From an uncultured Clostridia bacterium (lineage in GTDB: Bacteria > Bacillota > Clostridia > TANB77 > CAG-508): 64,000 bases of DNA. Below, piece after piece: positions 57,682 to 64,000 of the stretch (the first letter of the stretch is position 1; each line of letters opens with the position of its first letter). Made by a program: the position numbers and the translations under genes. Location: positions 62,001-126,000 of the forward strand of contig CAQZSK010000002.1 of assembly GCA_948934525.1 (NCBI GenBank), written 5' to 3'. The notes under the pieces are model-generated. The model was not told the origin of the DNA. It searched no databases and saw nothing but the letters and a program-made list of their open reading frames with translations.

Positions 57682-57833
57682 TTTTAGACATATAATTTGT
57701 TTTCTAAAAATTTGCAAGTTTTTAAAATTGAAATTTTATTGCTATATATTTTATATAAATTGTAGAATTTTTTCATAAATGTTAAAATTTCAAAATCGAG
57801 TCATTTTGGAAACATATAACTTGTTGTCTAAAA
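57682..57833. other. Two dif-like sites upstream of xer
   Basis: 57682-57709 (TTTTAGACATA, TAATTT, GTTTTCTAAAA) and 57804-57833 (same core ACATATAACTTGTTGTCTAA) each have two inverted arms of about 11 bases around 6 bases. They are 120 bases apart. A perfect inverted repeat GCTTAAAATCGA/TCGATTTTAAGC lies at 57845-57878. The rest of 57516-58314 is AT-rich without genes. Confidence 0.5.
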
Positions 57834-58314
57834 AATAAAAATGGCTTAAAATCGATTTTAGAGCTTCGATTTTAAGCAAAAAATTCATTTGCTATAATAT
57901 TATAAGCTTACAGCCATAATTGTTTAAAGTTTTTATAATTGCTAATATAAAGTTGTAAATAATGTTAAATTTTGATTACAATTAAATATATTATATAAAA
58001 ATAAAAATTAATTAATCAAATTCATAAAATTTATATTTTCAAATTTTTATAAAATATAAAATTTTATTTTTTATAAATTACTTTATTGAGATATTTAAAT
58101 TATGTTTTTAATTTAAATGTATAAATTTTAAATTAAAGTACATAAGTAACAAATGTTCGTTTTTTAAAATTACACCTCTCGCCTACCTTAGAACTTTTTG
58201 ACAAATTTTAATTTTTCTCCTCATATACTTTGGTAATATATTGATTTTAAATGCTATTATGATATAATATCTGTAGCTAAAATAGAAATATATGCAAAGG
58301 AGAAAGCATTTGTT

Positions 58315-59299
58315 ATGATAGATAGAAAGGATAATCCCTCATTTCTTAATTCATTTTTAGACTATTTAACTGTTATTTTAAATAAGTCTCCTAATACTGT
58401 GAAAGAATATAATTATGATTTAGCACATTTTCTAAAGTATTTAATGAGTCATTATGAATTGTCTCAAGAAGAAGACATTAAGAATATTAATATAAAAGAA
58501 ATGTCATTTGATGTATTAAAGAGAGTAACACTAGATGATATCCATTCTTTCTTATTTTATCTAACAAATACTTTTCATAGTAAAGCTGCTACTCGTGCCA
58601 GAAAAGCTGCTAGTATTCGTGTGTTTTTTAACTATTTAACACAAAAAGAAAAATTATTAGAAGTTAATCCAGCACAGGGATTAGAAACACCTAAAATAGA
58701 TAAAAGATTGCCAAAATACTTGTCTTTGGAAGAAAGTCAAAAACTTTTAGAGGTAACTAAAACCCAATCAGATGAAAACAAGGAAAGAGACTTTGCTATT
58801 ATTATCCTCTTCTTAAATTGTGGAATGCGTTTGTCTGAATTAGTGGGCATTAATATTAAGGATATAAACTTTTATGATGGCAAAATGACTGTTATTGGTA
58901 AAGGTAATAAAGAAAGAACTATTTATTTGAATGAATATTGTATTAATGCTATAAAAGAGTATTTAGCTGTAAGACCTCATGATGGTGTGAAATATACTTC
59001 TAAAGATGCTCTGTTTTTAAGTAAGCGCAAAGAACGCATTAGTAATAGAATGGTACAAGAAATTGTAAAAAGAGAGCTTGGACGAGCTGGATTGGATATG
59101 AATAAATACTCTGTCCATAAATTAAGACATACAGCAGCTACTTTAATGTATCAGATACGGAAAAGTAGATATTAGAGCTTTACAAGTTTTGCTTGGACAT
59201 GAAAGTATCTCTACTACAGAAATTTATACTCATGTAGATAATATTCAAGTACGAGATGCTGTCAATAGTATCTCAGAAGAATTAAATGGAAAGATATAA
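58315..59299 (+). CDS. Xer tyrosine recombinase, one CGG +1 shift site
   Basis: Resolves chromosome dimers at dif. ATG 58315 (AAAGGAG upstream) reads 281 codons including the SAM-like N-domain, the catalytic Arg in CGMRLSEL, Lys in GKGNKER and HKLRHT, to MYQI, then CGG at 59158-59160. Skipping C gives GKVDIRALQVLLGHESIS and TEIYTHVD with the second His and the nucleophile Tyr. Total 327 residues. Read conventionally it stops four codons later without the Tyr. Its length and position beside dif-like sites resemble single-recombinase (XerS/XerA-like) systems. Confidence 0.9.
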
Positions 59300-59301
59300 T
59301 A

Positions 59302-59330
59302 AAGGTACCTTAAAGAACAGGTACCTTTAT
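59302..59330. terminator. Bidirectional terminator after xer
   Basis: AAAGGTACCT pairs with AGGTACCTTT. Confidence 0.8.
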
Positions 59331-59624
59331 TGTTTGCCCAATTTGAAGTTCAGAATTATTTAATTGATTTACCTTTTTTATTTCTTTTATAATATCACGT
59401 ACATCTTTCTCAATATAATATGGATTATTTTCTTGTTGATTACTAGCAATAGACCACAAGGTATCACCTTGTGAAACTGATATAGTTTCATAATTTGGTT
59501 GCTTTCCATCATTATGAGATAATGTAGCTTTTGGGAAAAGCAATACAATAGCTATTATAATTCCTATTAAAATACAGATACTTCTTACAAATTTTTTCAT
59601 ATTTACAATTTTCATTTTTTTCAT
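59310..59624 (-). CDS. YneA-like LysM protein (SOS division inhibitor type)
   Basis: 104 residues: a membrane helix (15-32) and one LysM domain (ISVSQGDTLWSIA to IGQTIKVPVL). Same plan as YneA, the SOS-induced inhibitor of division. The promoter upstream contains a LexA-like box, which supports that role. Confidence 0.75.
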   Translation of the reverse strand: MKKMKIVNMKKFVRSICILIGIIIAIVLLFPKATLSHNDGKQPNYETISVSQGDTLWSIASNQQENNPYYIEKDVRDIIKEIKKVNQLNNSELQIGQTIKVPVL

Positions 59625-59691
59625 AAAACATTCCTTCTTTCTTTTTTTACTGCTTACATTTATGCGAACATTTATTTCTTAATATGTTTAT

Positions 59692-59720
59692 ATTATAATC
59701 AAACAAAAGTTCTTTGTCAA
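59692..59720 (-). promoter_or_regulatory. Promoter with a LexA-type box
   Basis: TTGACA, 17 bases, TATAAT; the spacer holds GAACTTTTGTTT, matching the Gram-positive LexA site GAAC-N4-GTTY. Confidence 0.7.
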
Positions 59721-59800
59721 TAGTTTTTTTCAAAAAAATGTTTGTATTTTTTTGCGTGTCTTCTAAAAGTATTGAAACTGCTATAGAATACAAATATAAA

Positions 59801-59837
59801 AAATACATCTCGAAATATATTTCGAGATGTATTTTTA
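59801..59837 (-). terminator. Terminator of ackA
   Basis: ATACATCTCGAAATA pairs with TATTTCGAGATGTAT. Confidence 0.8.
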
Positions 59838-59851
59838 TATAAATAACAATT

Positions 59852-61042
59852 CTATTTTACAATTTCAGCAGTATCTCTAGCAATCATTAATTCCTCGTTA
59901 GTTGGTACTACAAATACTTTTACTTTAGAATCTGGTGTTGAAATTTCAACCTCTTTTCCCCTACAATTGTTCTTCTCTTTGTCTATTTTAATTCCTAAGA
60001 ATGATAAAGAGTTACAAATTTCTTCTCTAACTTCTATACCATTTTCTCCAACACCACCAGCAAATGTGATAACATCTACTCCATCCATTTGTGCAGCAAA
60101 TCTTCCGATATAACCAATTACTTGATAAACGAAAGTATCAATAGCAAGTTTAGCTCTTTCATTTCCCTCAGCAGCTGCTTTTTCAATATCTCTATCATCA
60201 AAACTAATTCCAGAAACACCTAACTTACCAGATTTTTTGTTTAAAATTGTGTCAATTTCATCTGGTGTTAAGTTTTCTTTTTTCATTAAGAAAGGAATAA
60301 TTGATGGATCAATGTCTCCTGATCTACTTCCCATAGGGATACCTGCTAAAGGTGTAAATCCCATAGAAGTATCAACAGACTTACCTCCCTTTACAGCACA
60401 TAAACTTCCACCTTGTCCTAAGTGACAAGTAATGATTTTTAAATCTTCTGCTGGTTTATTCATAAGTTCAGCTACTCTTTTTGCTACAAATCTGTGAGAA
60501 GTTCCATGGAAACCATATTTTCTAATACTGTATTTTTCATAATATTCATATGGAAGTGCATATAAATAAGCTTTTTTAGGTAATGTTTGATGGAAAGCAG
60601 TATCAAATACAGCAACCATAGGAATATCACCCATAACTTCTCTACAAGCTTCAATTCCTTTAATTTGCGCTGGCATATGTAAAGGTCCTAAAGGAATACA
60701 TTCTTTCATAATATCTACTACTTCATCTGTAATTAATACAGAATCACTTAATTTTTCTCCACCATGTAGAATTCTATGACCAATTGCATCAATTTCTTTT
60801 AAATCTTTAATTACACCATATTCTGGATGTGTTAATTGATCTAATACTAATTTCATTCCTTCTTCATGAGTTTTTACAACTTGTTCAATTTTGTGTTTTT
60901 CCCCGTTTACTGTGTGTGTTAAGAATGAATCAGGTAATCCTATTTTTTCTAAATATCCTTTTGCCATTAATTCTTCATTTTCCATATCTATTAATTGATA
61001 TTTAACAGAAGAACTTCCACAGTTTACTACTAAAACTTTCAT
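59852..61042 (-). CDS. ackA: Acetate kinase
   Basis: Makes ATP and acetate from acetyl phosphate. The phosphate/nucleotide motifs NCGSSSVKYQ (N-terminal), GFHGTSHRFV, HLGQGGSLCAV and TFAGGVGENG are all present; 396 residues. GAAGGGAG before ATG. With pta upstream it forms the usual acetate fermentation pair. Confidence 0.97.
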   Translation of the reverse strand: MKVLVVNCGSSSVKYQLIDMENEELMAKGYLEKIGLPDSFLTHTVNGEKHKIEQVVKTHEEGMKLVLDQLTHPEYGVIKDLKEIDAIGHRILHGGEKLSDSVLITDEVVDIMKECIPLGPLHMPAQIKGIEACREVMGDIPMVAVFDTAFHQTLPKKAYLYALPYEYYEKYSIRKYGFHGTSHRFVAKRVAELMNKPAEDLKIITCHLGQGGSLCAVKGGKSVDTSMGFTPLAGIPMGSRSGDIDPSIIPFLMKKENLTPDEIDTILNKKSGKLGVSGISFDDRDIEKAAAEGNERAKLAIDTFVYQVIGYIGRFAAQMDGVDVITFAGGVGENGIEVREEICNSLSFLGIKIDKEKNNCRGKEVEISTPDSKVKVFVVPTNEELMIARDTAEIVK

Positions 61043-61105
61043 TTTAAATCTCCCTTCAATTTAATTAAATATATTTAACAGAACTTAAATTCTGTTTGAA
61101 ACAAA

Positions 61106-62107
61106 TTAATTCATATCTTGTGCTTGAACACAAGTAATCGCAATAACACCAGCAATATCATCACTATTACAGCCTCTTGATAAATCATTAACTGGTTTTG
61201 CAATTCCTTGACAAAGAGGACCATAAGCATTTGCTTTTGCTAATCTTTGTACTAATTTATATCCAATATTTCCAGCATTTAAATCTGGGAATATTAAAGT
61301 ATTTGCTCTTCCTGCAACATTACTTTCAGGAGCTTTAGATTTTGCTACTTCTGGAACAAGTGCTGCATCTAATTGTAACTCTCCATCACAAATTAAATTT
61401 GGTTCTTTTTCTTTTAATAATTTGGTAGCTTCTACTACTTTTTCTGTTAAATCAGAGTGGGCGCTACCATATGTAGAATAAGAAAGCATTGCTACTTTCG
61501 ATTCTTTTCCTGTTAATTGATGAAAGCTTTTACTAGAAGAAATTGCGATTTCTGATAAGTCATCAGAAGATGGATTTTCTACTAATCCACAATCTCCAAA
61601 TACAAAAACTCCATTTTCACCATACTCACAATTAGGAACTTCCATTAAGAAAAATGCTGAAACTAGTTTAGTTCCTGAAGCAGTTTTTAAAATTTGTAGA
61701 GCTGGTCTTAAAGTATTGGCTGTAGAGTGACATGCTCCAGATACCAATCCATCTGCATGTCCTTGTTTCATCATCATCATGCCAAAATAAATTGGTTCTA
61801 ATAATAATTCTTTTGCTTGTTCAATGGTCATTCCTTTCGCTTTTCTTAATTCATAAAAAGTATTTACATATTCTTCATATTTTTCAGAAGTTTTTGGATT
61901 AATGATTTGAGCACCTGTTAAATCAATATTATTTTTACTTGCTCTTTGTGTAACTTCTACTTCATCTCCAATTAAAATGATATTAGCATATTTTTCTTTT
62001 AGTGCTTTAGATGCCCCTTCAAGAACTCTAATGTCTTCACTTTCTGGAAGAATAATTGTTTTTATTTCTTTTTTTGCTTTTTCTTTAATTCCATCTATAA
62101 ATGCCAT
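61106..62107 (-). CDS. pta: Phosphate acetyltransferase
   Basis: Converts acetyl-CoA to acetyl phosphate. 333 residues, the short form, with VSGACHSTANTLRPALQI, SYSTYGSAHS and FPDLNAGNIGYKL. ATG 62107 follows AGAGGAG; longer in-frame upstream sequence is not needed. It is 63 bases before ackA. Confidence 0.96.
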   Translation of the reverse strand: MAFIDGIKEKAKKEIKTIILPESEDIRVLEGASKALKEKYANIILIGDEVEVTQRASKNNIDLTGAQIINPKTSEKYEEYVNTFYELRKAKGMTIEQAKELLLEPIYFGMMMMKQGHADGLVSGACHSTANTLRPALQILKTASGTKLVSAFFLMEVPNCEYGENGVFVFGDCGLVENPSSDDLSEIAISSSKSFHQLTGKESKVAMLSYSTYGSAHSDLTEKVVEATKLLKEKEPNLICDGELQLDAALVPEVAKSKAPESNVAGRANTLIFPDLNAGNIGYKLVQRLAKANAYGPLCQGIAKPVNDLSRGCNSDDIAGVIAITCVQAQDMN

Positions 62108-62225
62108 TTTTTTCTCCTCTTTTCTTATAATTTTATCGTTATTATTATATAAGGAATTGTTCAAAAATACAAGTATATCTGGTAAAATATTGCAAAATAA
62201 AGGAAAAAGAACTCTAGGGAGTTCT

Positions 62226-62564
62226 TTAAAACATAGAATTATTATATAAATTATAATATTGATTGCTATTAGCCATTGAGTTAGAAATAGTAACAAATTT
62301 GATAGAATAAATATCAGCATATATTGTTGTATTACTTTCTAATGATCTTAGAAGAATATAGCTTGCACCTACATCTTCTAAAATTCCAATTCTATCTACT
62401 AAATTGTTAGTTCCTATTAAAAATTCTACCCTTACTAGCTTTCCAATTTGTTGTCTTAAAAAAGCTGGTGTATATATGTTATTGGTCATTATCTCTGGCG
62501 AATTTGCATTTGTAACCACATGATTACTCATTTGTCTTTGGTCTTGTAATTGATTTTCTTCCAT
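62226..62564 (-). CDS. gerQ: Spore coat protein GerQ-like
   Basis: 112 residues: an Asn/Gln-rich start, then the GerQ-type domain with RQQIGKLVRVEFLIG, GILEDVGASYILLRS and ADIYSIKFVTI. In Bacillus GerQ is needed for the germination hydrolase CwlJ and its gene follows cwlJ, as here. ATG 62564 is 8 bases from AAAGGA. Confidence 0.72.
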   Translation of the reverse strand: MEENQLQDQRQMSNHVVTNANSPEIMTNNIYTPAFLRQQIGKLVRVEFLIGTNNLVDRIGILEDVGASYILLRSLESNTTIYADIYSIKFVTISNSMANSNQYYNLYNNSMF

Positions 62565-62615
62565 ATGAATCATTCCTTTATGATATATTTAGGTTTTAAG
62601 ATATACCTATAAACT

Positions 62616-63063
62616 CTAAGTGTCAGAATAAGAAGCAGTTGGCCTATAAAAACAGTGTTCACCTAATCTAGTATGAAACGTTCCTGAACCATTAGAAGGA
62701 AAAGTTCCACTACAAGTTGGTTTAAATGGATTTAGATACCATAGACATTCTCCTATTTCATTAAGTCTATTTCCTGATATTGCCCAATCTGCAATATTAT
62801 AATGTACTTCTGTTGGTGTCATATTATAAATATTTTGTGGATTATATTGATTATAAATACTTTCTCTTGCACAATCAAATTGACCTGGCTGAAAGATAAT
62901 ATTTCGGATGCTTCCTCCTTGAGATATCCTAGAATATTCACCTGTTGGAACATTCACTCTGTTCATAATAACAGAAGCTACTGCTTTCATTCCGATTTTC
63001 TCCCTCCCCACCTGCCTCACATTGAACAATTCTTGCAATAAGTTCTCTATCTGAATATGCCAT
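62616..63063 (-). CDS. cwlJ: Spore cortex hydrolase CwlJ-like, one CGG +1 shift site
   Basis: Degrades cortex during germination. ATG 63063 reads MAYSDRELIARIVQ, CEAGGEGEN (catalytic Glu region), 23 codons, to CGG at 62994-62992. Skipping C gives GMKAVASVIMNRV, the family continuation, to 148 residues with QPGQFDCA and WYLNPF. Without the shift the conserved N-terminus with its Glu is in a different frame. The adjacent gerQ gene supports the assignment. Confidence 0.88.
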
Positions 63064-63175
63064 AAATAATCCCCCTACCTTTAGTTTATGAAATAATAAA
63101 GGTAAGGGTGAAAAATAAAAATTTTTAAAATATATTTCCTTTTTTGGTTTTATACGTTATAATTGTTTTATAAAT

Positions 63176-63261
63176 GCGAATATGCTGGAACTGGCAGACA
63201 GGCACGTTTGAGGGGCGTGTGCTAAATTAGCATGTGGGTTCAAGTCCCACTATTCGCACCA
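63176..63261 (+). tRNA. tRNA-Leu(GAG)
   Basis: Acceptor GCGAATA/TATTCGC with an encoded CCA, D-arm with CTGGCAGACAGG, anticodon loop TTGAGGG giving GAG, a long variable arm TGCTAA/TTAGCA typical of class II tRNAs, and T-arm GTGGGTTCAAGTCCCAC. TATAAT is found about 20 bases upstream. Confidence 0.95.
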
Positions 63262-63263
63262 AA

Positions 63264-63302
63264 AAAGGAAGTAGCATATTTGTTACTTCCTTTAATTTTT
63301 CA
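63264..63302 (+). terminator. Terminator after tRNA-Leu
   Basis: AAGGAAGTA pairs with TACTTCCTT, followed by T-rich sequence. Confidence 0.75.
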
Positions 63303-63980
63303 TTTTCCTACTGATATATTTCCACAATCACATTCTATTTTTAACGTAATATCAGAATTTCGATTACTTCCATTTACTGTACTATTTCCTAGATCTACTT
63401 TAGCTTCTACATAGATATCATTTATCTCTCCTATTGTAACATTTCCTAAATCAGCCTTAATAAAAGAGTTTTCTTCAATAGCTAATTTATTAATCTTTAC
63501 ATTTCCAGAATCAACTGAAATGTTACATTTATTCAAAATCTCATCTACTTTTACACCACCCAAATTACATTGAATATTAGCATTTCTAACCTTTTCTACT
63601 TCTACATTTCCTGCATCACAGTCAACTTCTAATGTAGCATTCTCAAAGTTTCCCAATTCACAATTTCCATAATTATTTTTTATTGTAATTTCATGTTGAT
63701 AATTAGTTGGAACATATACAACAATATCATTTTTGAAACTCCCAAAAAGCCAGATAAATCTATGTCTTTCTTTATAGTCAATAGAAAGCTTATTATAGTT
63801 TAAATTGATATTAACATCATCTGAATTATCTCCATATATAATTACTTCAATAGTATCATTAGAGCTTTCTTTAAAAATAATATCTCCTGCAACCTGTGTA
63901 ATATCAATATCTTGTATATCATTTGCTGAAAATGTTTCATTATAAATGATATTTTTGCTTTTCACTCCGAAACTTATCAT
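63300..63980 (-). CDS. DUF4097 (adhesin-like beta-helix) protein
   Basis: 226 residues with repeated strand units (GNVEVEKV, GNVKINKL, GNVTIGEI, GNSTVNGS, GNISVGK) of the DUF4097 family, thought to form a right-handed beta fold at the cell surface. ATG 63980 follows GGGGGAG. No signal peptide is seen, so the protein may be cytosolic. It ends against the tRNA terminator. Confidence 0.75.
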   Translation of the reverse strand: MISFGVKSKNIIYNETFSANDIQDIDITQVAGDIIFKESSNDTIEVIIYGDNSDDVNINLNYNKLSIDYKERHRFIWLFGSFKNDIVVYVPTNYQHEITIKNNYGNCELGNFENATLEVDCDAGNVEVEKVRNANIQCNLGGVKVDEILNKCNISVDSGNVKINKLAIEENSFIKADLGNVTIGEINDIYVEAKVDLGNSTVNGSNRNSDITLKIECDCGNISVGK

Positions 63981-64000
63981 ATCATATTCTCCCCCACATA

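Noticed and set aside
5921..62994. CGG reassigned to another amino acid (for example Trp or Gln) without shift
   Set aside because: Reading through CGG as any single amino acid leaves the downstream frame wrong; the family frame is recovered only after a +1 move.
1..64000. CRISPR arrays, rRNA genes or insertion sequences with DDE transposases
   Set aside because: No regularly spaced repeats, rRNA segments or transposase frames were seen.

Overview
The window is AT-rich DNA from a low-GC, endospore-forming Gram-positive bacterium, most likely an uncultured member of the Clostridia. The spore genes yabP-yabQ next to divIC and the cwlJ-gerQ pair, together with the codon usage (AGA for Arg) and AAGGAGG ribosome sites, point that way. 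No species can be named from the sequence alone.

Main observation: eleven genes appear broken by an extra C, always in the same way. An in-frame CGG codon sits exactly where the family needs a Gly, and dropping the C of that CGG (reading GGN as Gly, a +1 shift) restores a full-length, family-typical protein. I count 16 such sites: a patatin-like lipase (2), a large serine recombinase (2), smpB, uvrB (2), uvrA, an AI-2E-type permease, a Zot-like phage ATPase (2), a small phage membrane protein, a phage pIII-like adsorption protein (2), a Xer recombinase and cwlJ. In the intact native genes I found no in-frame CGG read as Arg. The only in-frame CGG=Arg codons (five) are in two genes of foreign composition (12287-13711 and 30129-30383). 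The most economical reading is that CGG has lost its Arg role here and is skipped by +1 frameshifting, or that CGGN is read as a four-base Gly codon. The conventional UGA-dependent +1 site of prfB is also present and is separate.

Layout. 1-6.5 kb: glmM, a membrane protein, metG, tmk, a DUF3298 protein, an HdeD-like protein and the patatin-like gene. 6.5-12 kb: a 1-Cys peroxiredoxin gene split by a 4.7-kb serine-recombinase element (6801-11475) carrying a DUF4258/zinc-finger pair and a transporter. 12-33 kb: DUF1540 protein, foreign metallo-beta-lactamase gene, fba, smpB, two surface proteins, PPC, GIY-YIG, an HD-CYTH fusion, a DUF362/ECF cluster, secreted proteins, decayed genes, a candidate ncRNA, uvrB and uvrA. 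34-49 kb: vanY-type peptidase, a CMP-kinase-like protein, murD, CBS protein, AI-2E-type permease, secA, prfB, aspartokinase, yabP, yabQ, divIC, rho.

49.25-57.5 kb: an 8.2-kb filamentous-phage (inovirus-like) prophage between 72-bp direct repeats. It has a small coat protein, a Zot-like ATPase, a pIII-like protein, a replication initiator, hairpin-rich origin DNA and its own repressors. To its right lie two dif-like palindromes and a xer gene. Host genes are mostly on + before the prophage and mostly on - after it (LysM/YneA-like gene, ackA, pta, gerQ, cwlJ, DUF4097 gene), as expected near a replication terminus. One tRNA-Leu(GAG) is on + at 63.2 kb.
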